DNA from: an uncultured Erwinia sp.
GTDB lineage: Bacteria; Pseudomonadota; Gammaproteobacteria; Enterobacterales; Enterobacteriaceae
Assembly (NCBI GenBank): GCA_913775305.1
Contig: CAJYIY010000011.1
Location: forward strand, 1-64,000
DNA length: 64,000 nt
Reading direction: 5' to 3'
The position numbers and the translations under genes were made by a program. Position 1 is the first letter of the stretch. Each line of letters begins with the position of its first letter. Under the pieces are notes generated by a model. That model was not told the DNA's origin, made no database searches, and worked only from the letters and a program-made list of their open reading frames with translations. Shown one piece after another: positions 1 to 9,123 of the stretch.

Positions 1-1188
1 GCGGCGCGGGCTCCGGTAAATCCAGATAAGCTGCACGGTATTCACCAACACCACCACAGCGGTCGCGGCGAATACCCAGCGGAATCCCCCGGCGGCGGAA
101 ACCGCCGACCCCATCAGCGGGCCAGCCACATTGCCAAGATACATAAATGACTGGTTGTAGCCAAAAATTCTGCCGGTTACCCGGTCGCTGCAGTAGCGCA
201 GCAGCAGAGTTTGCACGGCGGGCATCATCGCGCCGTCGGCAAAGCCCAGCAGAAAGCGCAGGATCCCCAGCTCAAGGGCACTGCTGGCCCACGACATACC
301 GAAAAAAAGCAGAATGGAGAAAATCAGCGAAGCAAACAGGATCCGCTGCGCACCAATGCGGTCTCCGAGCTTGCCGAGCGAAGGTGCGGACAGTAGCGCA
401 GACACTCCTGGAATAGCCGCCACCACCCCGCTCAGGAAAGCAATATTCTGCACGTTGGGCTCCAGTTCGCGCACAAACAGCGTCAGAATCGGGCTGATTG
501 AGCCGTTACACAGCTGAATGACCAGGGTGGTAAAAAACAGGCTGATGGTCAGCGCTGGCCATGGCAGAGTGCGAAACACCATACTGCCGCTGAGCTTATC
601 TTCTTTTTTGACGCGTATCACACCGCTCTCTTTGATCAGAAACAGCGTAATCAGGAAGCTGATTAACAACAGCCCGGAAGTGATGATGAATACGGCCCGC
701 AGCCCAATCCAGTCAGCCAGCAGGCCGCCCATCAGTGGCCCCATGATCACCCCACAGATTTGCGCGGTGGTAACCATGCTCATTGCCCAGCCGCTGCGCT
801 CACGCGGTACCTGAGCGGCCACCAGCGCCATGGCATTGGGAATATAGCCCGAGGTCAGCCCCATCAACGCTCGCAGCGCCAGCAGCTGCCAGACGTTGGT
901 GACAAAAGCCTGAAGCAGGATCACCAGGCCCATACCCAGCGACGCACGCAGGAGCATCAGCTTGCGTCCTTTACGATCGGCCAGGCTGCCCCACATGGGT
1001 GAAACGATCGCTGAAACCAGGAAGGTGATACTGAAAATCAGCCCGGACCAGAGCGTCAGTGATGCGGGATCGGTCACGCCAAGCTGTTCAACATAGAGGG
1101 GAAGAAACGGGATAATCTGACTGATAGCCAGCCCGGTAAACAGGCATCCAAACCAGACAGAGATTAAATTAACCTTCCAGGATTCCAT
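1..1188 (-). CDS. mdtG: MdtG-type multidrug efflux MFS transporter (3' end cut)
   Basis: Inner-membrane proton-driven drug exporter of the major facilitator superfamily. The minus-strand frame from ATG at 1188 begins MESWKVNLISVWFG and resembles E. coli MdtG along its whole length. The MFS motif A, GSLADRKGRK, sits at residues 67-76 between predicted helices 2 and 3. An in-frame TAA seven codons upstream fixes the start region. 396 codons are visible without a stop, against about 408 residues in E. coli, so only the extreme C-terminus lies beyond the window edge. The gene is monocistronic as far as can be seen. Its substrates are inferred from the family (fosfomycin and deoxycholate resistance is reported for MdtG). 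Confidence 0.85.
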   Translation of the reverse strand, partial: MESWKVNLISVWFGCLFTGLAISQIIPFLPLYVEQLGVTDPASLTLWSGLIFSITFLVSAIVSPMWGSLADRKGRKLMLLRASLGMGLVILLQAFVTNVWQLLALRALMGLTSGYIPNAMALVAAQVPRERSGWAMSMVTTAQICGVIMGPLMGGLLADWIGLRAVFIITSGLLLISFLITLFLIKESGVIRVKKEDKLSGSMVFRTLPWPALTISLFFTTLVIQLCNGSISPILTLFVRELEPNVQNIAFLSGVVAAIPGVSALLSAPSLGKLGDRIGAQRILFASLIFSILLFFGMSWASSALELGILRFLLGFADGAMMPAVQTLLLRYCSDRVTGRIFGYNQSFMYLGNVAGPLMGSAVSAAGGFRWVFAATAVVVLVNTVQLIWIYRSPRR

Positions 1189-1387
1189 CGGACTACGCTT
1201 GCGGCCTTATACGCTTAACAGGCAACCAGTGTAACAACTGTCGTCGACGGTGTGCGGCCAAATGAACGAGTGAACATCATTTCAGAATTATCAACTAACA
1301 GCGGCGTGGCTTCAGCGGTAATCGCAGCCAGAACCGGCCATGACAGGCAGCCCTCAGCGTTTTCTCTGGCTGAGGCTTAACGCCAGA

Positions 1388-1418
1388 CGCAAAAAACCCG
1401 CCAGAGGCGGGTTTTTTA
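1388..1418. terminator. Rho-independent terminator between csp and mdtG
   Basis: The arms AACCCGCC and GGCGGGTT form a GC-rich hairpin flanked by A and T runs on the two sides. It can stop the minus-strand cold-shock transcript that ends at 1470. Confidence 0.85.
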
Positions 1419-1469
1419 ACTTTCATCATATCAGGTGTTTAACACCGGGATAATGAAAAAGAGGCTATC

Positions 1470-1682
1470 TTACAGCGCAGTAACGTTAGCAGCTGCCGGG
1501 CCTTTCTGGCCGTTTTCGATAGTGAACTCTACTTTCTGACCTTCTTCCAGCGTCTTGAAGCCGCCGTTCTGAATAGCAGAGAAGTGTACGAAAACGTCTT
1601 TGCTGCCGTCGGTTGGAGAGATGAAGCCGAAACCTTTCTCAGCGTTGAACCATTTTACCAAACCAGTCATTTTGTTAGACAT
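1470..1682 (-). CDS. CspA-family cold-shock protein (70 aa)
   Basis: Single OB-fold RNA chaperone that binds single-stranded RNA and DNA and melts secondary structure. RNP1 (KGFGFI, residues 16-21) and RNP2 (VFVHF, residues 30-34) are intact. The chosen ATG at 1682 gives the 70-residue length usual for CspA/B/G and has AAGGAA just upstream; a longer frame to 1697 lacks this fit. It is closest to the CspA/CspB/CspG group ([14 protein letters not shown] start), but I cannot say which paralogue. The long leader upstream carries a cold-box-like element, which suggests cold induction and autoregulation as for cspA. Confidence 0.93.
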   Translation of the reverse strand: MSNKMTGLVKWFNAEKGFGFISPTDGSKDVFVHFSAIQNGGFKTLEEGQKVEFTIENGQKGPAAANVTAL

Positions 1683-1843
1683 GAGTCTTTCCTTCAATTA
1701 TGTAGTAAGCCACAGTGGGCATAAGGTTTTTCAACAGGGGATTACTATGAGGCACTCAAGAAGGAAGTCAGGAATAAGCTATGTAACGCTTTAACTGCAG
1801 ACTGCTTTACTAAAATTGCTCGCATACGTGGGTCTGTATCAAA
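1683..1843 (-). promoter_or_regulatory. cspA-type 5' leader with cold-box-like element
   Basis: On the minus strand the leader starts with a TACAGACC block (about 1840-1832), then AGTAAAGCAGT (1811-1801). These are the two conserved words of the E. coli cspA cold box, here separated by a longer insert. From there to the ATG is about 160 nt, close to the 159-nt cspA leader. That it is the transcript start is inferred. Confidence 0.7.
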
Positions 1844-2112
1844 ACCAACGCATGCATTTACGCACATGCCCGCTTCCAGCACAAGCAGAAAAAAAAATTA
1901 AAACCGCAATTATAATTAACACACTGATTAATATAAGAATCTATTTTCCACTCTTTTAAATCTGTTTTGAAAATGGCCATCTCGTTGCTTTTCTGAGTAT
2001 CGGGTCATTTTTTATCAACGGAAAATGACGGGCTTAGGTTAGGCTTCACCTGTAGTGAGTGAATTAGGTAATATCGACAACTAAATCTCTGTTCCAACGA
2101 GGATAATACGGA
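1844..2112. other. Intergenic region upstream of csp and marC
   Basis: A divergent, AT-rich gap. It should hold the csp promoter (minus strand) and the marC promoter (plus strand). I see no ORF. A GAGGATAATACGG stretch before the marC ATG can serve as ribosome binding site. No marRAB operon lies next to it, unlike in E. coli. Confidence 0.5.
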
Positions 2113-2784
2113 ATGTTAGAATTGTTTAAGGCCGTGGGCCTTGGCCTGGTCGTGCTTCTGCCGCTGGCCAACCCACTGACGACCGTTGCCCTGTTCTTAG
2201 GGTTGGCGGGTGATATGAACTATCAGGAGCGCAACCGCCAATCGCTACAGGCATCTGTTTATGTGTTTGTAATCATGGCCGTCGCCTACTATGCCGGTAA
2301 CGTGGTGATGGACACCTTCGGCATCTCAATTCCCGGCCTGCGTATCGCCGGGGGGCTGATCGTTGCATTCATCGGTTTCCGTATGCTTTTCCCGCAGGAT
2401 CAGGCCGGGCATTCGATGGAGGCCGAACACAAACTGGATGAGATGAACGAGCGGAAAAGCGTCAATATCGCCTTCGTTCCGCTGGCGATGCCGAGTACCG
2501 CTGGCCCGGGTACTATTGCGATGATTATCTCTACGGCCTCAACCATTCACAGCGGCACCACTTTTGCGCCCTGGGTGATTACCGTTGCCCCAGTGCTGAC
2601 CTTTTTTGCCGTCAGCCTGATCCTCTGGGGCTGTCTGCGCAGCTCCGGAGCCATAATGCGCCTGGTCGGTAAAGGGGGCATCGAGGCCATTTCACGTCTG
2701 ATGGGCTTCCTGCTGGTCTGTATGGGCGTGCAGTTTATGATTAACGGTACGCTTGAAGTGATTTCGACCTACCACGCCGGTTAA
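2113..2784 (+). CDS. marC: MarC/NAAT-family inner-membrane protein
   Basis: Integral membrane protein of the MarC (UPF0056, NAAT) family; its transported substrate is unknown. The 223-aa sequence follows E. coli MarC (221 aa) closely, including the start [20 protein letters not shown], the [12 protein letters not shown] loop near the middle and the C-terminal [20 protein letters not shown] segment. Six hydrophobic segments are apparent. It stands alone, with a terminator directly after it. Despite the name, MarC is not needed for the Mar antibiotic resistance phenotype in E. coli. Confidence 0.93.
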   Translation: MLELFKAVGLGLVVLLPLANPLTTVALFLGLAGDMNYQERNRQSLQASVYVFVIMAVAYYAGNVVMDTFGISIPGLRIAGGLIVAFIGFRMLFPQDQAGHSMEAEHKLDEMNERKSVNIAFVPLAMPSTAGPGTIAMIISTASTIHSGTTFAPWVITVAPVLTFFAVSLILWGCLRSSGAIMRLVGKGGIEAISRLMGFLLVCMGVQFMINGTLEVISTYHAG

Positions 2785-2794
2785 ATCAGCTTTA

Positions 2795-2828
2795 TTCCGG
2801 GCTGCCTCTTTCAGCCCGGAAGCTTTTC
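2795..2828 (+). terminator. marC terminator
   Basis: TTCCGGGCTG (2795-2804) pairs with CAGCCCGGAA (2812-2821), followed by GCTTTTC. Confidence 0.8.
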
Positions 2829-3022
2829 AGGGTGCTTAAAAATATTTCCTGATGTTGCTGGCATTCCTTGATTGCACATCTACAGTTTACAGAATCTTCA
2901 GTCATCTTTTTCAGGTCGCGGGAGTGAGCATTTCTTGCCCAGCCCTCTCGCATTCATCCTAACGGTTATGATTCCACTAAAGGCCCACAGCCCTGTAGTG
3001 GAGGCGTCTGTGGAGGTTTATC

Positions 3023-3268
3023 ATGGCTTATCACGTACAGGGCGCAGGCCGCGCAATTACCGACTATTTTAACAGCCCGGCTTACCAGCCGCCGAGAGAA
3101 AGCGAGCTGTTGGAAGCTATCATGATGGAGATGAGGCAAAACGGAAAACCGTTCAGCAACGATGCCATTATTGCCAGCGTGATCGCCCGACTGGAGGGAG
3201 AAGCCGATGAAGCCAAACTCCAGGGATACCGCAACCTGCTGACGCAGATTTTCGACGGCAGCAAATAG
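3023..3268 (+). CDS. YmgB/AriR/YcgZ-type small regulatory protein (81 aa)
   Basis: Small soluble protein resembling the E. coli YcgZ/YmgA/YmgB (AriR) connector family. Members act in biofilm and acid-stress control, and some link to the Rcs or BluR pathways. The visible match is AITDYF near residue 10, then a helical EIM-type core with G-K-P-F-S-N-D-A-I and a leucine-rich C-terminal helix, the pattern of PF10798. A strong ribosome binding site (GGAGG, 7 nt before the ATG) supports the start. No neighbour is obviously co-transcribed; a terminator follows. Function is inferred from family resemblance only. Confidence 0.7.
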   Translation: MAYHVQGAGRAITDYFNSPAYQPPRESELLEAIMMEMRQNGKPFSNDAIIASVIARLEGEADEAKLQGYRNLLTQIFDGSK

Positions 3269-3315
3269 ACACGCGCTAATCCGGCTTCAGACCTTTTCCC
3301 GCCAGTCCGTTTATC

Positions 3316-3345
3316 CTGAAAAAAAACCCGCACGGTGCGGGTTAA
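3316..3345. terminator. Terminator after the YcgZ-like gene
   Basis: AACCCGCAC (about 3324-3332) pairs with GTGCGGGTT, preceded by an eight-base A run; the T side on the plus strand is weak. Confidence 0.6.
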
Positions 3346-3549
3346 AGACGAGCATTGCATATCTGGAGTGACGAGGAAGTCACGTTTTGTGCAGCCAGAT
3401 ACTGTCATCCGCGCATTGCAGGATGATGACAGCACCAGCCAGCCTGCCCCGACAGGAAATATTCCCTATACGAATGTTTACACGGCAAACGATTGTTATT
3501 CGGCATAGCGTCATTAAGATATGCGCCGAAAGCAGGCTGGAGATGGCAG

Positions 3550-4083
3550 ATGAATAACTGGTATAACATTCTTATTAACCGCTTTAAAAAGGTCGGTCTT
3601 TACCTGCTGCTTCCTCTTCTGTCCCTGATACTGCTTATCCGAGCAATCGATGGTCTTCGCGCTCCTGAGCTGCCCGCTGATTTTGCCAGCCAGTCGCTGC
3701 ATACCATCGACGGCAGGGATTTGACCCTCGCGGAGCTCAGCGAAAAAAAACCGCTGCTGGTGTTATTTTGGGACCGCTGGTGCTCGGCCTGCCACGACAC
3801 TATCCCTCTGATGATCAGACTCAACGATAAGCGTACCAACGTGCTGACCGTGGCCAGCCTGTCTGGAAACGATATCAGCGTTGTACGCTATCTGAACGGG
3901 CATCATTTTAATCTGCCGGTAGTAAACGACAGTAACGGCAGCCTTGCGTCACACTGGCAGATTAACAGTAAACCGACGCTGATTATTGTCGCGAAGGGAG
4001 AAGTGGTCAGCACCAGCAGCGGCTGGACCAGCAATGCTGGCGTACTGCTGCGCCTGTGGTGGGTCAGAAAATGGCAGTACTGA
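3550..4083 (+). CDS. Membrane-anchored thioredoxin-fold protein, ScsD/TlpA-like
   Basis: Predicted periplasmic thiol-disulfide protein held by one N-terminal membrane helix (about residues 16-32). The thioredoxin-like domain carries W-C-S-A-C (Cys78, Cys81) as redox-active motif and a cis-Pro at residue 142 (SKPTLII). The size of 178 aa and the layout resemble ScsD (suppressor of copper sensitivity) proteins, but no scsABC genes adjoin, so the physiological partner is unknown. The ATG at 3550 was preferred over a TTG at 3493 because the membrane anchor then begins near the N-terminus; the ribosome binding site (CTGGAG) is modest. Confidence 0.8.
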   Translation: MNNWYNILINRFKKVGLYLLLPLLSLILLIRAIDGLRAPELPADFASQSLHTIDGRDLTLAELSEKKPLLVLFWDRWCSACHDTIPLMIRLNDKRTNVLTVASLSGNDISVVRYLNGHHFNLPVVNDSNGSLASHWQINSKPTLIIVAKGEVVSTSSGWTSNAGVLLRLWWVRKWQY

Positions 4084-4110
4084 CTGGTCTGCACGACCAG
4101 TCAGCGTCGG

Positions 4111-4407
4111 TCAACCGCAGTACACGCTGGTAATGTTACCCTGCTGATCGCCTAAGAAGTTAATACGATTCAGGTTAAAGTCCATGGTGACGGCAGAATT
4201 GTAAGGGATGGCGCGAACCGGCTTCTCAAAACGCAGCGCTTCCAGCGCGGTTAGCGGTTTGCCAACGTATTGCTGTAATTCCGATGCGCCACAGCGATCC
4301 ATTTCCGGATCCACCGGGCCATTCGCCGCATTTTTCTGGCCAGATGACTGACAACCTGCCAGCGCCATCAACGCCGCTACGAAAGCTATTTTTCCATAAT
4401 GTTTCAC
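4111..4407 (-). CDS. Lipoprotein with I78-type peptidase-inhibitor domain
   Basis: Small lipoprotein of 98 aa. Signal peptide and lipobox LAGC give the lipidated cysteine at residue 19. The remainder matches the potato-inhibitor-like I78 family: DRCGASELQQYVGKPL, then a segment with VTMDF and a C-terminal D-x-x-G-x-I-x-x-V-x-C-G, with two cysteines likely to pair. A GTG start at 4407 with GAGGAG eight bases upstream is chosen over the longer ATG frame at 4443, because it places the signal peptide correctly. Family members are thought to bind serine peptidases; the target here is unknown. Confidence 0.8.
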   Translation of the reverse strand: MKHYGKIAFVAALMALAGCQSSGQKNAANGPVDPEMDRCGASELQQYVGKPLTALEALRFEKPVRAIPYNSAVTMDFNLNRINFLGDQQGNITSVYCG

Positions 4408-4596
4408 TGTTCCCGCTCCTCTTTTCGCGTAAATAATCGGCAAATTGAGTTAAAGATTAACAGATTAACACCCAATTGCCGCAGATAAAAGCGTTCACCG
4501 TGAAACGTGCCGCCCGGCCGCCTGACGCACATATCGTTCATAAAACAGCCAGGCTTTGGTTATAATTTTGGATGTTTTCCCAAAAAGGAGAGTCTT

Positions 4597-4662
4597 ATGG
4601 AACTGGCCGTCTTTATCACCTTTGCTGTCATCATGACACTGGTCGCGATACAAATTCGCTAA
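4597..4662 (+). CDS. Predicted 21-aa single-helix membrane protein
   Basis: Short ORF, MELAVFITFAVIMTLVAIQI followed by a final R, preceded by AAAAGGAG six to seven bases before the ATG, a textbook ribosome binding site. The peptide is one hydrophobic helix with a C-terminal arginine, the layout of many verified enterobacterial small membrane proteins. It matches none that I can recall. A weak promoter-like stretch (GGTTATAATTTTG) lies 25-35 bases upstream of the ribosome binding site. Translation is inferred. Confidence 0.5.
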   Translation: MELAVFITFAVIMTLVAIQIR

Positions 4663-4835
4663 TCGCCTTCCCGTCCCCCGGCGCTTTTAGCAAGGCATTT
4701 GCCAGGGTGATGACCGCCCCACTGTCAGTGTTTTTACACGGCTGTTGCTCCTTTTTACCCCCCTGTCTCTCAAACTCGACACGGCTTATCACACTTGTTA
4801 ACATCGAAAAAAACCTTCCATGACAGGTTGTTGCC

Positions 4836-5492
4836 ATGAATACCGCTCCCGACAGAGTGTCCCAAACCCTGCTCTGTGCCGGGATGCTGCTTATCTGGTA
4901 CGCCATTACGCTGCTGGTAAATTACCTGCCCAACCACACCATGCTGGTCAGCAGCGGCCTGATGATGCCGGTGCTCTGCGTGCTGGAATTCGCCGTGCTG
5001 ATCCCGATCTATTTCTGGTACAGGCGCCATTACAACGATATTCACCTGGGTAAACTCCGCCCTCGTCACGTGATTGTATTCAGCGTGCTGCTTATTTTGC
5101 TGCTGCTAAGTCAGACTCTGTATATGCAGCGTGAGAGCTGGACGGGCGGACAATTTAGCGGCGATCCCACCCATTCGGTCCTGTTCGCGCTGGCCGTTGT
5201 GCTGTTGGCTCCGGTCTATGAAGAGATCCTGTTTCGCGGCTATTTGATGCAGGGTTTTTTACTCTGGGCTCCGCGTCAGCGGGTTGCCTGTTCGCTCATG
5301 ACTTCCCTTGCCTTCGCCGCAATCCATACGCAGTACGCCCATCTGCAAACCCTGATTGCGCTGGTTGCGTTATCACTGCTGCTCTGCGCCGCGCGTCTCG
5401 TCTCCGGCGGTTTGAAGTTGCCGGTTTTCCTGCATATGTTTAACAACCTGCTTGGCGTTGCGCCCTGGCTGTGGCTGACGTTCAGCAGCTAG
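4836..5492 (+). CDS. CPBP-family intramembrane metalloprotease
   Basis: Polytopic membrane protein of the CAAX-protease and bacteriocin-processing (CPBP, Abi) family. The three catalytic motifs are visible: EEILFR (Glu129, Glu130, Arg134), FAAIH (Phe160, His164) and HMFNN (His200, Asn204). The length of 218 aa is usual for the family. Six or more hydrophobic segments surround these motifs. Bacterial members are often linked to bacteriocin self-immunity, but nothing nearby looks like a bacteriocin, so the substrate is unknown. The ATG at 4836 gives the full first helix; it follows TTGCC without a strong ribosome binding site. Confidence 0.88.
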   Translation: MNTAPDRVSQTLLCAGMLLIWYAITLLVNYLPNHTMLVSSGLMMPVLCVLEFAVLIPIYFWYRRHYNDIHLGKLRPRHVIVFSVLLILLLLSQTLYMQRESWTGGQFSGDPTHSVLFALAVVLLAPVYEEILFRGYLMQGFLLWAPRQRVACSLMTSLAFAAIHTQYAHLQTLIALVALSLLLCAARLVSGGLKLPVFLHMFNNLLGVAPWLWLTFSS

Positions 5493-5639
5493 CACGACGG
5501 GTCGCAGAATCGCAAAGTTTATAACCTTTCGACTCCTCTTATAACTTTTACGCATATCGATAGCGAATAATCTACTATTGTTCTTATCAGTTGTTCACTT
5601 ACACTCGCGAAAAAATGTAAGGCAAGGAAAGGAAACGTC

Positions 5640-7208
5640 ATGAAATTTACAGTTCCCTCAGTTTTAGCGCTGGCGCTGGCAGCATCCTTTGCCGCAACGG
5701 CGGCAACCCCCGCCGACACGCTGGTGATCGCACAGTCTATTGATGATGCCAAAAGCTTCGACCCGGCAGACGGCTTTGAGCTGACCTCCGTACAGGCCTT
5801 TACCAATCTTTATCAGCGTCTGGTTCAGTCCGATCCACAAAATCCGACCGACCTGAAACCTACGCTGGCCACCGGGTGGAAGCCGGGCAGCGACAATCGC
5901 AGCATGACCTTCACCCTGCGCGATGGGACAACCTTCTCCTCCGGCAATCCTTTACGCCCGGAAGACGTTATTTTCTCACTTTCCCGCGTCGTTAAGCTGA
6001 ACCTCGACCCCTCATTTATTCTGGCGCAGCTTGGCTGGACCAAAGATAACGTCGATTCGCATCTTAAAAAGATCGACGATAAACACGTTCAGATTAGCTG
6101 GACGGCGGATGTCAGCCCAACCTACGTGCTGAGCCTGCTGGCCGCGCCGGTCTCCTCAATCGTTGACGAAAAAACTGTGGCGGCCCATGCCAAAAATGGC
6201 GATTTCGGTAATCACTGGCTGGCCCTGAATTCTGCAGGTAGCGGTCCTTATCAGATCCGTAAATATATTCCGCATGAAGTCGTGTTGTTCACCGCCAATC
6301 CGGGTTCGCCGGCCGGAGCACCCAGGCTCAAAAACGTGCTGATTAAAAACGTACCGGACCCGGCGGCGCGCCGCCTGCTGCTGGAACAGGGCGATGCCGA
6401 TATCGCACGTAACCTGGGAGCCGATCAGATCGCTTCGCTGAACGGGAAACCGGGCGTGAAAACCCTGGCCGTGCCGATGGCCTCGCTGTACTACGTGCAG
6501 TTTAATATCGATGCTAATCCGGCGCTGAAAAACCCGGCACTGTGGGAGGCATCACGTTATCTGTTTGACTACAAAGGCATTGCCAACAACCTGTTGAAAG
6601 GGCAGTTCCAGGTTCATCAGTCATTCCTGCCGGAAGGCTTCCTCGGCGCACTGAACGAGAACCCATTCACCTACGATCCCGAAAAGGCCAGGGAGATTCT
6701 GGCAAAAGCCGGGCTGAAAAACGTCAGCTTTAAGCTGTCGGTCAGCAACCAGCCGCCATACCTGGATATCGCTCAGGCATTGCAGGCCAGCTTTGCTCAG
6801 GGCGGCGTGAAGGTCGAGGTTCAGCCGGGGATCAGCTCTGAAGTCGCCACGCGAGTGAAAGCCCATCAGTATGAAGCTACGCTCAACGCATGGGGCGCAG
6901 ATTATTTCGATCCAAACACCAACGCCGCCGCCTTTGCCTATAACCCGGAAGACGGTAGCAAAACACTGGCATGGCGCTCCAACTGGCACATTCCCGAGCT
7001 GAGCAAGCAGACGCTGGCGGCCACCGCCGAAAGCGATCCGGCAAAACGCGTTGAGCTGTACCACAAAATGCAGCGTGAAGTTCAGCAGAGCTCGCCGTAT
7101 GTGATCGGCATGCAGGCACGTAACCTTATTGCACTCCGCGATAACCTGAAAGGTTACATACAGGGGATCAACCCGGACATGGTTTACTACAGCCAGGTCA
7201 GTAAATAA
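5640..7208 (+). CDS. ABC transporter substrate-binding protein, family 5 (peptide type), copy 1
   Basis: Periplasmic solute-binding protein of the OppA/DppA/NikA group (SBP family 5). The signal peptide ends near residue 22 (AATA before ATPADT). Family features follow: DPADGFEL near residue 40, TFTLRDGTTFSSGNPL with the usual PEDV-F-L block around residue 100, and a long C-terminal lobe. AAGGAAAGG lies upstream of the ATG. The stop TAA overlaps the ATG of the first permease by one base, so the gene leads a five-gene operon. The substrate cannot be read from sequence; peptides, nickel chelates and glycosides are all used in this family. Confidence 0.9.
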   Translation: MKFTVPSVLALALAASFAATAATPADTLVIAQSIDDAKSFDPADGFELTSVQAFTNLYQRLVQSDPQNPTDLKPTLATGWKPGSDNRSMTFTLRDGTTFSSGNPLRPEDVIFSLSRVVKLNLDPSFILAQLGWTKDNVDSHLKKIDDKHVQISWTADVSPTYVLSLLAAPVSSIVDEKTVAAHAKNGDFGNHWLALNSAGSGPYQIRKYIPHEVVLFTANPGSPAGAPRLKNVLIKNVPDPAARRLLLEQGDADIARNLGADQIASLNGKPGVKTLAVPMASLYYVQFNIDANPALKNPALWEASRYLFDYKGIANNLLKGQFQVHQSFLPEGFLGALNENPFTYDPEKAREILAKAGLKNVSFKLSVSNQPPYLDIAQALQASFAQGGVKVEVQPGISSEVATRVKAHQYEATLNAWGADYFDPNTNAAAFAYNPEDGSKTLAWRSNWHIPELSKQTLAATAESDPAKRVELYHKMQREVQQSSPYVIGMQARNLIALRDNLKGYIQGINPDMVYYSQVSK

Positions 7209-8275
7209 TGGCGGCATTCGGGGACAGGGACCGGGCCTCATCGCCAGGTGGTGCCCGACTGCTCTGGCGCCGCAGTAGCGGTGCCATCAGCGTACTGATT
7301 TCGCTGGTGGTGACGCTGCTCGGCCTGCTGGTATTCACCTTCGGCTTATCCCATCTTTCTCCGATCGATCCGGCGCTGCAGCTCGCCGGCGATCACGCCA
7401 GTGAATCAACTTATGCTCAGGTTCGGCGGGATCTTGGCCTCGATCAGCCGCTGCCGGTGCAGTTCTGGCATTATCTGGCGCACCTGGCCCGTGGCGATCT
7501 CGGCACCTCCAGCATTACCAGCCAGCCGGTGGCCAGCGATCTGATGCGCACCTTCCCGGCGACTATTGAACTGGCAACCTGCGCGATGATCTTCGGCGCT
7601 GTTTTCGGCATTACACTGGCGCTGCTGGCGGCGTGGAAACCGGGCAGCCTGCTGGACAACGTGGCGCGACTGATTTCACTGCTGGGCTATTCGGTACCGG
7701 TCTTCTGGCTGGGACTGCTGGGCCTGTTGCTGTTCTACGCGGTCCTGCACTGGTCGGCGGGGCCCGGGCGACTGGATGATATCTGGATCTACACGCTGGA
7801 ACCGAAAACCGGACTGGTGCTGATCGACAGCCTGCTCTCCGGTGACCCGGAAATGTTCCGCAACGCCATCGCTCATCTGTGGTTACCGGTGATGGTGCTG
7901 GGCCTGCTGTCGATGGCAACGATCACTCGCCTGCTGCGTGCGGCGCTACTGGAAGAGAACAGTAAAGAGTACGTCACGCTGGCCCGGGCCAAAGGAGCCA
8001 GTCGGGGGCGCATTCTGCTGCTGCACATTTTCCCTAACGTGCGTGGAACGCTGATCACCGTGCTGGCACTCTCCTACGCCACGCTGCTGGAAGGGTCAGT
8101 GCTGACCGAAACGGTCTTCGCCTGGCCCGGCGTGGGCCGCTATATGACCACCGCGCTGTTTGCTTCCGATACGCCCGCAATCCTCGGCTCGACTCTGCTG
8201 ATTGGCGGCTGCTTTATCGTCATTAACGCGCTGGCCGATGCGCTCACCTACCTGACCGATCCGAGGACACGATGA
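7208..8275 (+). CDS. ABC transporter permease, DppB/OppB type
   Basis: First inner-membrane permease of the peptide-type importer. The N-terminal region has the family hallmark of a helix followed by a periplasmic segment (SHLSPIDPALQLAG) and LGLDQPLPVQFWHYL. The binding-protein-dependent transport motif EAA-x3-G-type loop appears as LARAKGASRGRILLLHIFPN near residue 260. At 355 aa it is slightly long through an extra N-terminal stretch; a downstream start is possible. The ATG overlaps the stop of the binding protein, and the gene ends in an ATGA overlap with the next permease. Confidence 0.9.
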   Translation: MAAFGDRDRASSPGGARLLWRRSSGAISVLISLVVTLLGLLVFTFGLSHLSPIDPALQLAGDHASESTYAQVRRDLGLDQPLPVQFWHYLAHLARGDLGTSSITSQPVASDLMRTFPATIELATCAMIFGAVFGITLALLAAWKPGSLLDNVARLISLLGYSVPVFWLGLLGLLLFYAVLHWSAGPGRLDDIWIYTLEPKTGLVLIDSLLSGDPEMFRNAIAHLWLPVMVLGLLSMATITRLLRAALLEENSKEYVTLARAKGASRGRILLLHIFPNVRGTLITVLALSYATLLEGSVLTETVFAWPGVGRYMTTALFASDTPAILGSTLLIGGCFIVINALADALTYLTDPRTR

Positions 8276-9123
8276 CGCAGACACTGGACACCCAGACGGT
8301 AAAACCGTTTAAAAAACAACGGAATGTCACCCTGATCGTGGGCCTGACGCTGGTTGGGATACTGATTTTTGCCGCCCTGTTCGCTCCGCTGCTGGCACCT
8401 TATAATCCGAACGCGCAGGAAATGGCGATACGCCTGATGCCGCCTTCCGCCAGCCACTGGCTGGGCACCGACGGTTTTGGACGCGATCTGCTCTCGCGGG
8501 TCATTTACGGCGCGCGGCCGACCCTGCTGCTGGTCTCACTGATTCTGGTGCTGACCATCCCGGTAGGGATGCTGGTTGGCATCAGCGCTGGCTATCTCGG
8601 TGGCTGGAGTGAACGTGTGCTGATGCGCATTACGGATATTTTTCTCTCGCTGCCAAACCTGGTGATTGCGCTGGCGCTGGTGGCGATGATGGGGCCCGGA
8701 CTGATGAACGGCGCGCTGGCGCTGGCGCTGACCAGCTGGCCACCGTTTGCCCGCCAGGCACGTGCGGAAACGCTGGCGCTACGCCGCAGCGACTATCTGG
8801 CTGCCGCAAGAATGCAGGGCATTAACGGCCTGCGGCTGATGTTCGGCCACATTCTGCCACTGTGCCTGCCGACCGCCGTGGTGCGTGCTGCACTCAGCCT
8901 TGGCGGAATTATTCTTTCTGCGGCCGGTCTTGGCTTCCTCGGCATGGGCATTCAGCCGCCGACGGCAGAGTGGGGATCGATGGTCGCAGAGGGCAGCAAA
9001 GTCATCTTTGACCAGTGGTGGGTCGCTGCCGTTCCCGGCGGTGCGATTCTGTTTGCCAGCCTGGCCTTTAACCTGACAGGCGACGGCCTGCGTGACCGAC
9101 TGGATACCCGAAATGGTGACTAA
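8272..9123 (+). CDS. ABC transporter permease, DppC/OppC type
   Basis: Second permease of the importer, 283 aa. The OppC_N region shows LFAPLLAPYNPNAQEMAIRL followed by HWLGTDGFGRDLLSRVIYGA, a near-invariant DppC/OppC signature that sits in the periplasmic loop after helix 1. The EAA loop (AARMQGINGLRLMFGHILP) lies near residue 180. The start is fixed by the ATGA overlap with the upstream permease. It would pair with the preceding permease as the heterodimeric channel. Confidence 0.92.
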   Translation: MTQTLDTQTVKPFKKQRNVTLIVGLTLVGILIFAALFAPLLAPYNPNAQEMAIRLMPPSASHWLGTDGFGRDLLSRVIYGARPTLLLVSLILVLTIPVGMLVGISAGYLGGWSERVLMRITDIFLSLPNLVIALALVAMMGPGLMNGALALALTSWPPFARQARAETLALRRSDYLAAARMQGINGLRLMFGHILPLCLPTAVVRAALSLGGIILSAAGLGFLGMGIQPPTAEWGSMVAEGSKVIFDQWWVAAVPGGAILFASLAFNLTGDGLRDRLDTRNGD

